From Noviherbaspirillum sedimenti (GTDB taxonomy: Bacteria > Pseudomonadota > Gammaproteobacteria > Burkholderiales > Burkholderiaceae_D): DNA of 64,000 bases. A program made the position numbers and the translations under genes. The DNA lies in assembly GCF_003590835.1 (NCBI RefSeq), contig NZ_QYUQ01000002.1:3844001-3908000 (forward strand), written 5' to 3'. The first letter of the stretch is position 1, and every line of letters starts with the position of its first letter. Shown here in pieces: positions 9,023 through 19,637 of the stretch. The notes below the pieces were generated by a model that made no database searches, was not told the origin of the DNA, and saw nothing but the letters and a program-made list of their open reading frames with translations.

Positions 9023-10045
9023 TTAACCATGCTGCAGACGGATCAGTCGTTTGCCGTTGTTTTCCCCTCGATAGAGGCCGGCGATAGCGTCCGGGGCCTG
9101 TTCAATGCCATTCAAAACATCCTCGCGATAGCGCAGTTGTCCGGTGCGGACCCAGGCTGCCAGGCGGGCCACAGCTTCCTCATAGCGATGCTCATAATCC
9201 CACACCAGAAAACCCTGCATGCGTGCAGCTTTATTGAGAAGATGGCGTTCCACGCGCGGTCCGAGGGGCCACGGCTCCCAGTTCGCTACGGACGCCGTGC
9301 CGCAAACGACAATGCGCGCCCCTTTATTGATCTGGCTTACTACGACATCTGAAATTCTTCCTGACGTATTGTCATGGTAGACATCCACGCCCTTCGGACA
9401 GGCCGCAATCAGATCTTTTTCAAAGTTTTCCGACTTGTAATCGACGGCGGCATCGAAGCCGAATTCGTCGATGCAAGCCCGGACTTTTTCCGGACCGCCA
9501 GTGATGCCCACCGTGCGGCAGCCGGCAATTCTGGCAATCTGACCGACGGCTGAACCGACGGCGCCAGCAGCCGTCGAGACGACGACGGTATCGCCGGGGC
9601 GTGGCTGCGCCGCCTCTGTCAACGCAAAGTAGGCGGTGATGCCATTGATTCCCAAGATCCCCAGCGACAAGGAAATCGGCAAGTCCGATTCCTTTATCTT
9701 GCGTCGTATGGTGCGGCCGTCGGTTACGGCGTATTCCTGCCAGCCAAGCATGCCCATCACCTGGTCGCCTTCAGCGAAGCCGGGGTGCCGGGATGCGATG
9801 ACTTCGCCGGCGCTAAAAGACCGCATGACGTCACCGATTGCCACCGGATCGGAATAATTGGCTGCAGCGTTGACCCAGCCCCGCATGGCAGGCTCGACAG
9901 AAAGAAACGCATTGCGCACCAAAAATTCTCCCTGTCGAAGATCAGGAAGGGCGGTGCTGACAAGCTCAAAATGTTCTGCCTGCGGGATTCCTACGGGACG
10001 CGATTTGAGTACAACCTGTCGATTATTTGTAGGTAACATAGTCAT
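9023..10045 (-). CDS. Zinc-independent medium-chain reductase (CurA/prostaglandin reductase type)
   Basis: 340 residues, the length of the leukotriene B4 dehydrogenase/CurA group of NADPH-dependent alkenal and enone reductases. Visible: N-terminal RQVVLKSRPVG and SVEPAMRGWVN, both typical, then the nucleotide-binding segment VVVSTAAGAVGSAVGQIARIAGC. No zinc-binding cysteines are seen. The ATG lies two bases after the thiolase stop, so the genes are co-transcribed and probably coupled. It may reduce an alpha,beta-unsaturated ketone or acyl intermediate of the same pathway. Alternative start at the ATG two codons later. Confidence 0.9.
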   Translation of the reverse strand: MTMLPTNNRQVVLKSRPVGIPQAEHFELVSTALPDLRQGEFLVRNAFLSVEPAMRGWVNAAANYSDPVAIGDVMRSFSAGEVIASRHPGFAEGDQVMGMLGWQEYAVTDGRTIRRKIKESDLPISLSLGILGINGITAYFALTEAAQPRPGDTVVVSTAAGAVGSAVGQIARIAGCRTVGITGGPEKVRACIDEFGFDAAVDYKSENFEKDLIAACPKGVDVYHDNTSGRISDVVVSQINKGARIVVCGTASVANWEPWPLGPRVERHLLNKAARMQGFLVWDYEHRYEEAVARLAAWVRTGQLRYREDVLNGIEQAPDAIAGLYRGENNGKRLIRLQHG

Positions 10046-10047
10046 AT

Positions 10048-11250
10048 CTAGCTATGCAGCCCCAGGATCGAGATTGCAGCAATGCCCAGATAGGGGACGC
10101 CACCCAGGTTATGCGTCAGGCCCAGGCTTGGATCTTTCAATTGGCGCTCACCGGCGCGTCCCAGCAATTGATTGTAGACTTCATACGCCATGCGCAACCC
10201 GGTTGCGCCAATCGGATGGCCGAAACACTTGAGGCCGCCATCGACCTGGCATGGAACGCCACCACCGGTGCGATCGTAGAATCCATCCAGCACGTCATGA
10301 GTGGCACGACCTTCTTTCGAAACAAACAGGTCTTCCATCGTGACCAGTTCGGTAATGGAAAAACAGTCGTGCACTTCCATCAGGCTGAGCTGCTTGCGCG
10401 GATCGGTGATACCGGCTTCCTCGTAAGCCTTCTTCGCAGCATTGCGCGTCGTGCGCACGTGGCTGCCATCCCACTGGTTGGTGGACGACTCAACGCCAGA
10501 ACCGATCGATAACTGGATCGCCTTGATGGTGACCATATCCTTGCGGCCAAGCGCGCGGGCGATTTCCGGTGTGGTGACGATCGCGGCAGCTGCGCCATCG
10601 CTCACGCCGCAGCAATCGAACAGGCCGAGCGGTTCGGCAATCATCGGCGCGTTCAAAATCTGCTCCATCGAGACTTTTTTCCGGAGGTGCGCCTTCGGGC
10701 TCAGCACGCCGTTCTCGTGGCTTTTCCATGAAACGTGTGCGATCGCGCGTTTCAAATCTTCTTTCGACACGCCATGCTTGGCGCGGTATCCGGCGGCCAG
10801 TTGGGCAAATCCTGCTGGCGCCGAACCGAGCGGCATCCACAGGTCATTGAATGTGCCCTTGAAGCCTGGTGGCAAACCGCCATAGCCGGTATCCTTCAGC
10901 TTTTCAGCGCCTACAGCCAGGGCGATATCGACTGCCCCGGAAGCGACAGCGTAGACTGCGCCGCGCAAGGCTTCCGTGCCTGTTGCACACATGTTCTCGA
11001 CGCGGCTGAACGGAATGCTGTCGAGACGCAAAGCCACGGATGCCGGAATGGCGGAGTTCCCGACGTTGACTGCATCCATGCAGGAGCCATACCACGCCGC
11101 CTCGATTTCCTTGCGTTCAATTCCCGCATCCTTCAGCGCTTCATCGAAAGCCTCTGCCAGCAGTTCCGATGTGCCTTTATCCCAGCGCTCGCCGAACTGG
11201 GAGCAGCCCATGCCAAGAATCGCGACTTTGTCTTTAATGCCTTTTGCCAT
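10048..11250 (-). CDS. Thiolase, lipid-transfer-protein (SCP-x) type
   Basis: 400 residues from the ATG at 11250, chosen because family sequence (KDKVAILGMGCSQFGERWDKG) starts at once and earlier in-frame codons run into the neighbouring gene. The acyl-accepting Cys is in ENMCATGTEALRGA, the general-base His in the HDCF segment, and the end carries LKCFGHPIGATGLRM. This branch cleaves 3-ketoacyl-CoAs or aldol adducts and often needs a DUF35 partner. The next gene upstream encodes exactly such a DUF35 domain, 13 bases away, which suggests a two-protein complex like benzylsuccinate-pathway BbsAB. Confidence 0.9.
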   Translation of the reverse strand: MAKGIKDKVAILGMGCSQFGERWDKGTSELLAEAFDEALKDAGIERKEIEAAWYGSCMDAVNVGNSAIPASVALRLDSIPFSRVENMCATGTEALRGAVYAVASGAVDIALAVGAEKLKDTGYGGLPPGFKGTFNDLWMPLGSAPAGFAQLAAGYRAKHGVSKEDLKRAIAHVSWKSHENGVLSPKAHLRKKVSMEQILNAPMIAEPLGLFDCCGVSDGAAAAIVTTPEIARALGRKDMVTIKAIQLSIGSGVESSTNQWDGSHVRTTRNAAKKAYEEAGITDPRKQLSLMEVHDCFSITELVTMEDLFVSKEGRATHDVLDGFYDRTGGGVPCQVDGGLKCFGHPIGATGLRMAYEVYNQLLGRAGERQLKDPSLGLTHNLGGVPYLGIAAISILGLHS

Positions 11251-11263
11251 GAAAATCCCCTTG

Positions 11264-12721
11264 TTATGCTTCGATCGGCGTTGTTTTCCAGAAATATCGC
11301 GGATAGCCGCGCGTCGTGTCGATGTCCTTGATGCGAAAAACAACTTTCAGCGGTGTGCCGACGTCCAGACCTGCCGCACCCACCTCAACGGTTTCCATCA
11401 GCAGCCGGGCGCCATTTTCAAATTGGACAAATCCAACATACAAAGGCGGCGCAGGATGATAGGAAAGCCAGTCCGCCGTATAGGTCAGCACACTGTTCGG
11501 TACATCGACCAGCGATACCTGGTCAAAATTCTCGCTCGATGCGTTGCACTCCGGATTGACGCAATACGGCATCTGCGGGAACTGGAGCGTTTGGCAGCAG
11601 CGGCACTTGCCTGCCATGAAGCTTGCCAGTTGATTGCTCGAACGGTACTGCTCGGTAAGGGCCGTCTTGACAGTCTTTTCTGCCCGCATTCCCCACTCCA
11701 GATCAATGTTGCCTTCATATGAGAGCATGCGCAGGTAGGCATCGTGTACCTGTGCATCAGCAAGCGCACCGCTTACGCCGCGGCGTGGTTTGAATTTGCT
11801 GATGGCTTCTGTGACCTGGAATACCAATGCATCACATCCCTGGCCGAATCCCACCACGAGAATGATTTGCCCGGGGGTGGCTTGTTCAAGCACCTTGGCC
11901 AGCATCAGCAGGCCATGGGCACTGCCGGTATTGCCGCAGTTTTCTTCCAGATTGTCGGATACCGACTCGGCGGCCACGCCCAGTTTCTTGGCAACTGCAT
12001 CGGCCAGGCCCTTCATCGGCGACGGCATGATGAAATGGCTGATGTCGGCCGCACTGACTTTTGCATCTTTCAAAGCAGCCTTGACTGCGTCCGGCACCAG
12101 CTTCATGTAGCCTTCATCGCGGATCCATCGCTCTTCCCAGACATAGTTGTAGTCTGAATCGCTGGCGCGGAAGTGATCCACAAAGAACGAGGTCCGGCTG
12201 GCGGCGCCCAGCAAGGAGGCGATGACGTTCTGGCTTCCCAATGTGAAGGCGGCGGCGCCTGCGCCATAACCGATCTCCTGAATGCTGCCCGGCTTGCCTT
12301 TCGGCTGCTCACTTGCGATGAGCAGGGCATCGCTACCGCCATTCTGGAGCGCTGCCATCAGTGCCGAGGTGCCGGCGCGCTGCGTCGAACCCAGGTCAAG
12401 CGTCTGGCAGGCGGAAGACAGGTTTAATGCACCGGCCACAATGGCACTATGTTGCAGGTCGGCGAAGGGCATCGTCGTGGATGACAGGTATAGCTTGCCG
12501 ATGCCCGCTCGGTCACGATTGTCGAGCGCATCGCGCGACGCTTCGACTGCCATGGTGACGCTGTCTTCGTCCCAGCTGCAGAACGCCCTGTGCCCTTTGG
12601 CGAGGGATTTGAGAGAGGGGGCCATCCACTTGTGCGCAGCTGCAATCGCTGCTCTTTGCATGCGCAGACGTGGAATATAGCCGCCGTATCCGGTAATACC
12701 GTACACCGATGTGTTCGCCAC
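11264..12721 (-). CDS. HMG-CoA-synthase-like protein fused to a DUF35 zinc-ribbon/OB domain
   Basis: About 485 residues. GTG at 12721 is preferred as start because AAAGG sits seven bases before it; a TTG five codons earlier has no site. Residues 1-330 resemble HMG-CoA synthase/KAS III, with GITGYGGYIPRLR and the acid segment SWDEDSVTMA. Residues 345-480 are DUF35: Cys pairs in KCRCC and CVNPEC, then an OB fold. At the place of the HMGCS nucleophile (usually NACYGGT) I read STQRAGT, so the catalytic Cys seems replaced by Gln. It may be an acyl-CoA-binding scaffold for the adjacent thiolase and not an active synthase. Confidence 0.85.
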   Translation of the reverse strand: MANTSVYGITGYGGYIPRLRMQRAAIAAAHKWMAPSLKSLAKGHRAFCSWDEDSVTMAVEASRDALDNRDRAGIGKLYLSSTTMPFADLQHSAIVAGALNLSSACQTLDLGSTQRAGTSALMAALQNGGSDALLIASEQPKGKPGSIQEIGYGAGAAAFTLGSQNVIASLLGAASRTSFFVDHFRASDSDYNYVWEERWIRDEGYMKLVPDAVKAALKDAKVSAADISHFIMPSPMKGLADAVAKKLGVAAESVSDNLEENCGNTGSAHGLLMLAKVLEQATPGQIILVVGFGQGCDALVFQVTEAISKFKPRRGVSGALADAQVHDAYLRMLSYEGNIDLEWGMRAEKTVKTALTEQYRSSNQLASFMAGKCRCCQTLQFPQMPYCVNPECNASSENFDQVSLVDVPNSVLTYTADWLSYHPAPPLYVGFVQFENGARLLMETVEVGAAGLDVGTPLKVVFRIKDIDTTRGYPRYFWKTTPIEA

Positions 12722-13193
12722 TTTAGTGCCTTTCAAGTTGAATGATTAGTTCGTATGCATGGATACAATACACTAACATTAATGCGCGGGTCAACATCAA
12801 AAATGCGGATTTCTGATCAGTCCCGGAAATGCGCTGAAAACAAGGGCTCCGGGCGCAGCTGCGCTGGCCGGGATGGGGCTGGGATAGGTGAATTTCGCCA
12901 AAGGACTGATGGCGATGTGGTTCGTGATTTAATGCGCTGAGGAGATTTTTGAGGCAGGCAGCCCGCATGAAAATGCGACTCTGCAGGGTGTCCAATTCGA
13001 ATGCAATTCGGCAATTCAGCCTGAGACAGCCTAAAAATCGGGCCCGAGAAAGTGCAGGAAAACGGCAGGAAAGCGGCAGGAAAAACCATGGGTTTTCCGA
13101 CGCTGCCATGGCCAAATTCAGGGTCATGGCAGCGATCAGTCACGACAAGGTCGCTGACAATTTGCGGTATCGGAAAAGCGTGATCATCGCCTA
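12722..13193. other. Intergenic stretch with short GCAGGAAA repeats
   Basis: About 470 bases between two minus-strand genes, probably the promoter of the 12.7-8.1 kb cluster near 12750-12800. At 13054-13085 GGCAGGAAA-like units occur three times, followed by a near-palindrome (GGAAAAACCATGGGTTTTCC, 13079-13098). No gene is supported here. Confidence 0.45.
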
Positions 13194-14795
13194 TTAAGTG
13201 GGCGTCCCTGCCAGCGGAATATCGCCACTTTTTATGCGGCGACGCACCTCGGCGCGCTGAAGCTTTCCGGTCGCGGTGCGAGGCAGGGCAGTCACGGCTT
13301 GCAATAATTTAGGCAACTTATACCCAGCAATATGCTTTCTGGCAAAAGTCCTCAATTCCTCGACCGTCGCTGCACATCCTTCGTTCCACTCGATAATGGC
13401 TGCAACAGATTCACCCCAAGGTTTGTCTGGAATGCCGACGATCACGAGGTCCCTGATTGCGGGGTGAAGCCGCAATACCTGTTCGACTTCAGCGGGGTAA
13501 ATGTTTTCTCCGCCCGACACGATCATATCCTTGATTCTATCTGTCAAATACAAGTATCCTTCCGCATCCAGATAACCGCCATCGCCGGTCTTGTACCATC
13601 CGTCAACCAGGACTTCGGCGGTTGCTTCTGCGTGTTTCCAGTAGCCGATCATGATGCATGGCGACTTGACCCAGATTTCGCCGGGAGTATTCGCGGGCAA
13701 CGGTACGCAATTGTCGTCGCGAATCTCGATGCTCATGCCAGGCAATGCCTTGCCGACAGAACGCAGCAATTCGGGACGGGCAATGTCATGCGACACGGGC
13801 GGCAGGAAAGTGACCGAACCACAGTTCTCGGTCATCCCGAAGTATTGGCCAAATCCGCATCCGAAGGTTTCAATGCATTCCTTCAGTAAGTGAACGTCCA
13901 TGGTGGACGCGCCATAAAAAATGCTTTTCAGCTGGGGAGCGGGCAGGTGGCTCTTCTTGATCAAGTCCAGAAGCGAACTAATTGCCGTTGGAACCATGAA
14001 GGTGCGGGTGACATGCTGCTGCTGGCTGAGTCTTAAAAGGTTTGCCGGGCTTGGGTCGGCGGTCAGGATGCATGTCAGCGAGCGCAGCAGTCCGATCAGC
14101 ATCCACGTGAGTCCGCCAACATGAAAATTCGGCATCGCTGACAAGATGATGTCGTCAGACGTCCAGTCGTCCCAGGCGGGGGTGTCGAGTTCAATATGGC
14201 GTGCAATCGACAGTGCCCGCTGCGACAGCATCACGCCTTTGGGTTGGCCGGTGGTGCCGCTCGTGTACATTTGCAAGGCACATTCGTCCAAATATAATTC
14301 ATTGGATTTCCGGGCCGGGATGGACGCGTCGTTGAGAATGCGGTCTAGTGTCCGAGCAGCGTCACCGGATGTTGGCAGCGTTGCGATGCTTGTCCCGGCT
14401 TTTTCCGTGGCTTCCCTGGTGGCCTCCGAAAATTCCTGATCATGAATCAGCAGCGCGCTAGTGGAGTTCTGCAGAATGTAGCCGATTTCCGTGCCGGTGC
14501 AGCGCCAGTTGATTGGCACCAGGACCACGCCGCTGCGAAGGCAGCCGAATAAAACCGGGAAGAAGAGATGACTGTTTTTTCCGAGATAAGCAATTCTGGT
14601 TCCCGGGGTGAATCCCTGTTGCTTCAAGAAAGCGGCAAAGCGGTCGCACGCTTCATCAAGTTCCCGGTATGTGTACGATCCATTGTCAGAAATGATCGCT
14701 GCCTTGTCTGAAAAACGCTGCGCTCCGATAGCGGGATAATCCGCAAGCCAGGACATTTGTTCGATATTGTGAATCTGTTTTTCGCTGCTGCTCAT
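13194..14795 (-). CDS. AMP-forming acyl-CoA synthetase
   Basis: 533 residues, the usual size for the ANL ligase family that activates carboxylic acids with ATP and CoA. Core motifs: LQMYTSGTTGQPKGVMLSQ (P-loop), FGMTENCG, DGWYKTGDGGYLDAEGYLY with the ATP-binding Asp, DRIKDMIVSGGENIYPAEVE and the C-terminal PRTATGKLQR with the adenylation Lys. GGAGA lies about eight bases before the ATG. It would provide the entry step for the pathway encoded downstream (HMGCS-like, thiolase, reductase, SDR). The substrate is not fixed by sequence; it could be a branched, cyclic or aromatic acid. Confidence 0.93.
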   Translation of the reverse strand: MSSSEKQIHNIEQMSWLADYPAIGAQRFSDKAAIISDNGSYTYRELDEACDRFAAFLKQQGFTPGTRIAYLGKNSHLFFPVLFGCLRSGVVLVPINWRCTGTEIGYILQNSTSALLIHDQEFSEATREATEKAGTSIATLPTSGDAARTLDRILNDASIPARKSNELYLDECALQMYTSGTTGQPKGVMLSQRALSIARHIELDTPAWDDWTSDDIILSAMPNFHVGGLTWMLIGLLRSLTCILTADPSPANLLRLSQQQHVTRTFMVPTAISSLLDLIKKSHLPAPQLKSIFYGASTMDVHLLKECIETFGCGFGQYFGMTENCGSVTFLPPVSHDIARPELLRSVGKALPGMSIEIRDDNCVPLPANTPGEIWVKSPCIMIGYWKHAEATAEVLVDGWYKTGDGGYLDAEGYLYLTDRIKDMIVSGGENIYPAEVEQVLRLHPAIRDLVIVGIPDKPWGESVAAIIEWNEGCAATVEELRTFARKHIAGYKLPKLLQAVTALPRTATGKLQRAEVRRRIKSGDIPLAGTPT

Positions 14796-15020
14796 ATCGT
14801 TCGTCTCCGAATAAAATTTTCACGCATGTTCAAAGCTGGGCGCAATGTTGTTTCCATGCGTACAAGCGTACCAAAAAATATCATATCCATGCATCTTAAT
14901 TTTCCACAAAATTGCATTGGCGCAAAGAAATTTTCGCTGGCCGTTCGCTCAGTATAGCCAGATAAATACAATGCAATTCCCAAAAATATTTGTTCAGAAA
15001 AATAAATAAAACATGCATAG

Positions 15021-15036
15021 AGTATGTTAGCATACT
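15021..15036. promoter_or_regulatory. Possible operator in the divergent ligase/etfB promoter region
   Basis: AGTATG and CATACT form a 6-bp dyad round TTAG in the 295-base gap between the minus-strand ligase and plus-strand etfB. Position between divergent catabolic genes and the TetR-like geometry suggest a repressor site. A related ATGTTAG core occurs on the minus strand near 12770 upstream of the HMGCS-like gene. No regulator gene is in the window. Confidence 0.35.
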
Positions 15037-15090
15037 ATCTCATGGCGCTGCCTCATGGTGGTCCAACTTAATTTTTTGATGGAGTGATTG

Positions 15091-15840
15091 ATGAAAATTC
15101 TGGTGCCAGTCAAGCGCGTGGTCGACTACAACGTCAAGGTGCGCGTCAAGTCCGATGGTTCGGGCGTCGAGCTCGCCAACGTCAAGATGAGCATGAATCC
15201 CTTCGATGAAATCGCCGTCGAGGAAGCCATGCGCCTGAAAGAAGCCGGCAAGGCTACCGAAGTCGTCGCCGTGTCCTGCGGCGTGACGCAATGCCAGGAA
15301 ACATTGAGAACCGCCATGGCCATCGGCGCCGACCGCGCGCTCCTGGTGGAAACCGATGCCGAACTGCAGCCGCTGGCGGTGGCCAAGCTCTTGAAAGCGC
15401 TGGCCGACCGCGAGCAGCCGCAACTGATCATCCTCGGCAAGCAAGCCATCGATGACGACAATAACCAGACTGGCCAGATGCTGGCCGCCCTGCTGGGCTG
15501 GGGGCAGGCCACCTTCGCTTCGAAGGTCGTCATCGAAGGCGACCGCGCCGTGGTGACCCGTGAAGTCGATGGCGGCCTGGAAACCGTCTCGCTGGCGCTG
15601 CCGGCCATCGTCACCACCGACCTGCGCCTGAACGAGCCGCGCTACGTGACCCTGCCCAACATCATGAAAGCCAAGAAAAAGCCGCTGGAGGTGGTCAAGC
15701 CGGCCGATCTCAACGTCGATGTGGCGCCAAGGTTGAAGACCCTGAAAGTGGTCGAGCCAGCCAAGCGTAGCGCCGGCATCATCGTGCCGGACGTGGCAAC
15801 GCTCGTGGCCAAGCTGAAGAACGAAGCCAAGGTCATTTAG
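15091..15840 (+). CDS. etfB: Electron-transfer flavoprotein beta subunit, copy 1
   Basis: 249 residues, full family length. It begins [20 protein letters not shown] and carries the AMP/FAD-site region [23 protein letters not shown]. With EtfA it forms the cytosolic heterodimer that takes electrons from acyl-CoA dehydrogenases and passes them to ETF-quinone oxidoreductase. GGAG lies six bases before the ATG. It leads a plus-strand operon: etfB, small ORF, etfA, lipA, pntAA-AB-B. A second copy at 34804 differs at only about ten residues. Confidence 0.97.
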   Translation: MKILVPVKRVVDYNVKVRVKSDGSGVELANVKMSMNPFDEIAVEEAMRLKEAGKATEVVAVSCGVTQCQETLRTAMAIGADRALLVETDAELQPLAVAKLLKALADREQPQLIILGKQAIDDDNNQTGQMLAALLGWGQATFASKVVIEGDRAVVTREVDGGLETVSLALPAIVTTDLRLNEPRYVTLPNIMKAKKKPLEVVKPADLNVDVAPRLKTLKVVEPAKRSAGIIVPDVATLVAKLKNEAKVI

Positions 15841-15870
15841 CCCTCTCCGAACCGCACAGGAACCATTGTC

Positions 15871-16032
15871 ATGGAAAACATTCACCAGCCCACCAAAGAG
15901 CAAATCAGGGAATGGCTTGCCAACCGGCGGAAAAGCCCGGCCCCGCTGCCCGATGCCAAGCAGATCCGACGCCAGCTGGACTGGAAACAGGTCGACCATG
16001 CCGGTGACTACCCCATTCAACAAGCAGCCTGA
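15871..16032 (+). CDS. Small conserved protein between etfB and etfA, copy 1
   Basis: A 53-residue ORF starting MENIHQPTKEQIREWLANRR and ending QQAA. It is too short for most gene callers. Its reality is supported by the second etf locus, where the same ORF stands in the same place (35584-35745), the first 36 residues are unchanged, and several differences are third-base substitutions. It is charged, basic in the middle and has no membrane segment. The function is unknown; an ETF-associated accessory peptide is a guess from position. The ribosome site is weak (AGGAACC about eight bases upstream). Confidence 0.75.
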   Translation: MENIHQPTKEQIREWLANRRKSPAPLPDAKQIRRQLDWKQVDHAGDYPIQQAA

Positions 16033-16079
16033 GCGATCACGCCATCTCCGTTCAAGTTAATCATTTTGTCAGGAAAATC

Positions 16080-17009
<930 letters not shown>

Positions 17010-17106
17010 ATCTCAAGCGCTCGGCATGGTGAATGACATATTTCATCGTGCGCCAGGCCGAGCTTTCGCATGAGTCGTGTTGATCCACTATTGATGGAGG
17101 TGCGAG

Positions 17107-18081
17107 ATGGCCCTGGAGAAAAGCGCGTCCCTGCCGAGCGGATATAACCCGAACGACAAGCAAAAAGGCGCCGGCAAGACTTCGCGTATTCCGATCAAGA
17201 TCGTGCCGGCAGAACGCCTGCCCAAGCCGGACTGGATCCGGGTCAAGGGCGGCTCGCCCACCACCCGTTTCTATGAAATCAAGGATATCCTGCGCGCCAA
17301 CAAGCTGGTGACCGTGTGCGAGGAAGCTTCCTGCCCGAACATCGGCGAATGCTTCGGCAAGGGCACCGCTACCTTCATGATCATGGGCGACAAGTGCACC
17401 CGCCGTTGCCCGTTCTGCGACGTCGGCCACGGCCGCCCGGATCCGCTCGACGTCAACGAACCGGAAAACCTCGCCAAGACCATCGCCGCCCTCAAACTCA
17501 ACTACGTGGTGATCACCTCGGTGGATCGCGACGACCTGCGCGATGGTGGCGCCGGTCACTTCGCCGACTGCATCCGCCGGGTGCGCGAACTGTCGCCGAA
17601 CACCCGCATCGAAATCCTCACGCCGGATTTCCGCGGCCGCATGGACCGCGCCCTGGAAATCCTCAAGGCGGCGCCGCCGGATGTCATGAACCACAACCTG
17701 GAAACCGTGCCGCGCCTGTACAAGGAAGCGCGCCCAGGCTCGGATTACGAATACTCGCTGAACCTCTTGAAACGCTTCAAGGCACTGCATCCGGAAACGC
17801 CGACCAAGTCCGGCATCATGGTGGGCCTGGGCGAGACCGACGAGGAAATCCTGCAGGTCATGCGCGACCTGCGCGCGCACGATGTGGACATGCTGACCAT
17901 TGGCCAGTACCTGATGCCTTCGGGCGATCACTTGCCGGTGCGCCGCTACGTGCACCCGGATACCTTCAAGATGTTCGAGGAAGAAGCCTACAAGATGGGC
18001 TTCGTGCATGCGGCCGTGGGGGCGATGGTGCGCAGTTCATACCATGCCGACCAGCAGGCGCATGGCGCAGGAGTCGTTTGA
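17107..18081 (+). CDS. lipA: Lipoyl synthase LipA
   Basis: 324 residues. Both 4Fe-4S sites are present: the auxiliary cluster in [12 protein letters not shown] (near residue 75) and the radical SAM motif CTRRCPFC (near residue 98), plus the C-terminal RSSYHAD whose Ser ligates the auxiliary cluster. It inserts two sulfurs into octanoyl groups on E2 and GCV-H proteins. It is unusual here: no lipB is adjacent, and the gene sits between etfA and the transhydrogenase genes. TGGAGGTG precedes the ATG. It may be the only lipA or a second copy; this window cannot tell. Confidence 0.96.
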   Translation: MALEKSASLPSGYNPNDKQKGAGKTSRIPIKIVPAERLPKPDWIRVKGGSPTTRFYEIKDILRANKLVTVCEEASCPNIGECFGKGTATFMIMGDKCTRRCPFCDVGHGRPDPLDVNEPENLAKTIAALKLNYVVITSVDRDDLRDGGAGHFADCIRRVRELSPNTRIEILTPDFRGRMDRALEILKAAPPDVMNHNLETVPRLYKEARPGSDYEYSLNLLKRFKALHPETPTKSGIMVGLGETDEEILQVMRDLRAHDVDMLTIGQYLMPSGDHLPVRRYVHPDTFKMFEEEAYKMGFVHAAVGAMVRSSYHADQQAHGAGVV

Positions 18082-18138
18082 TCTGCATTTTTCGCCAGCT
18101 AAATTTCAAAAAGCGAATTTTTTGATAAAGGAAGACAT

Positions 18139-19257
18139 ATGAACATTGGCATACCCGCCGAGACGCGGCCGGGGGAAACCCGGGTTGCGGCGACGCCCGA
18201 GACCGTCAAGAAGCTGGCGGCCAAACACCAGGTCATCGTGCAGGCCGGCGCAGGTCTCGCGGCCAGCATCCCCGATGACGCCTATGTGGCTGCAGGCGCC
18301 ATTATTGGCACGGCAGCCGATGCCTTTGGCGCCGCCATGGTGCTCAAGGTGCGCGCCCCTTCGGCCGATGAGCGCGCGCAGATCCGGCCCGGCACGGTCG
18401 TCATCGGCATGCTCAACCCCTTCGACGCCGACAACACCGCCGCCATGGCCGCGGCTGGCCTGACCGCCTTCGCCCTGGAAGCCGCGCCCCGCATCACCCG
18501 CGCCCAGTCGCTCGATGTGCTGTCTTCCCAGGCCAATATCGCCGGCTACAAGGCCGTCATGCTGGCTGCCAACACCTACCAGCGCTTCATGCCGATGCTG
18601 ATGACCGCCGCCGGCACCGTCAAGGCGGCGCGCGTGCTGATCATGGGCGTGGGCGTGGCCGGCCTGCAAGCGATTGCCACCGCCAAGCGCCTGGGGGCGG
18701 TGATCGAAGCTTCCGACGTGCGCCCGCCCGTCAAGGAACAGGTCGAGTCGCTCGGCGCCAGGTTCATCGATGTGCCTTACCTCACCGAGGAAGAGCGCGA
18801 AATCGCCAAGGGCGTGGGCGGCTATGCCCGGCCCATGCCCCCCGCCTGGCTGGCGCGCCAGGCCGAGCTGGTGCATGCGCGCGCAGCCCAGGCCGACATC
18901 ATCATCACCACGGCGCTCATTCCCGGCCGCCGCGCACCCATCCTGATCAGCGAAGACACGGTGAAAGCCATGAAGCCGGGGTCGGTCATCGTCGACATGG
19001 CCGTCGAGCAGGGCGGCAATTGCCCGCTGTCCGAACTGGGCAAGACGGTGACCAGGCATGGCGTGCACATCATTGGCGAGCCCAACCTGGCTTGCCTGGT
19101 GGCGGCCGATGCCTCGGCGCTGTATGCCCGCAATGTGCTGGATTTCCTGAAACTGATCATCGACCCGGAAGGGCTGCTGGCCATTCCCCAGGACGATGAA
19201 ATCATTGCCGCTACGCTCCTGTGCAGCGGCGGTCAATCCTTACGCAAGGCAGCCTGA
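18139..19257 (+). CDS. pntAA: Proton-translocating NAD(P)+ transhydrogenase, alpha-1 subunit
   Basis: 372 residues, the soluble NAD(H)-binding domain I. Starts [20 protein letters not shown]; the dinucleotide site is [19 protein letters not shown] and the mobile-loop region [13 protein letters not shown] follows. No membrane helices. In this split arrangement domain II and III are supplied by the next two genes. The enzyme uses the proton gradient to reduce NADP+ with NADH, so it can supply NADPH. AAGGAAG precedes the ATG. Confidence 0.96.
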   Translation: MNIGIPAETRPGETRVAATPETVKKLAAKHQVIVQAGAGLAASIPDDAYVAAGAIIGTAADAFGAAMVLKVRAPSADERAQIRPGTVVIGMLNPFDADNTAAMAAAGLTAFALEAAPRITRAQSLDVLSSQANIAGYKAVMLAANTYQRFMPMLMTAAGTVKAARVLIMGVGVAGLQAIATAKRLGAVIEASDVRPPVKEQVESLGARFIDVPYLTEEEREIAKGVGGYARPMPPAWLARQAELVHARAAQADIIITTALIPGRRAPILISEDTVKAMKPGSVIVDMAVEQGGNCPLSELGKTVTRHGVHIIGEPNLACLVAADASALYARNVLDFLKLIIDPEGLLAIPQDDEIIAATLLCSGGQSLRKAA

Positions 19258-19271
19258 ACGGAGAGTCCATC

Positions 19272-19637
19272 ATGGAAGTCAGTCACACCCTCATCAACCT
19301 CATCATCTTCGTGCTGGCCATCTACGTCGGCTACCACGTGGTCTGGACCGTCACGCCGGCGCTGCATACGCCGCTCATGGCCGTCACCAATGCCATTTCC
19401 GCCATCATCATCGTCGGCGCCATGCTGGCGGCGGGTCTGACCGAAGGCCTGGTCGGCCAGGCCATGGGGACGGTGGCCGTGGCCCTGGCGGCCGTCAATG
19501 TCTTCGGCGGTTTCCTGGTGACCCAGCGCATGCTGGAAATGTTCCGCAAGAAAGAACCCAGGGCGGCCGCCAAAGCGGCTGGTGCGGCGGACCCGGCCGG
19601 CGCCCCTGCGCTGGCCAAGGAAGGGAGCCCAGCATGA
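19272..19637 (+). CDS. pntAB: NAD(P)+ transhydrogenase, alpha-2 (membrane) subunit
   Basis: 121 residues, small and hydrophobic: about three membrane helices ([52 protein letters not shown]), then a charged Ala-rich tail. ATG at 19272 has GGAGAG just upstream. It lies 14 bases after pntAA and overlaps pntB by four bases (ATGA). It forms the membrane domain together with PntB. Confidence 0.95.
   Translation: MEVSHTLINLIIFVLAIYVGYHVVWTVTPALHTPLMAVTNAISAIIIVGAMLAAGLTEGLVGQAMGTVAVALAAVNVFGGFLVTQRMLEMFRKKEPRAAAKAAGAADPAGAPALAKEGSPA

Noticed and set aside
13054..13098. GCAGGAAA triplicate as a CRISPR or regulatory array
   Set aside because: Units are only 8-9 bases, directly adjacent and just three; chance or local slippage is enough.
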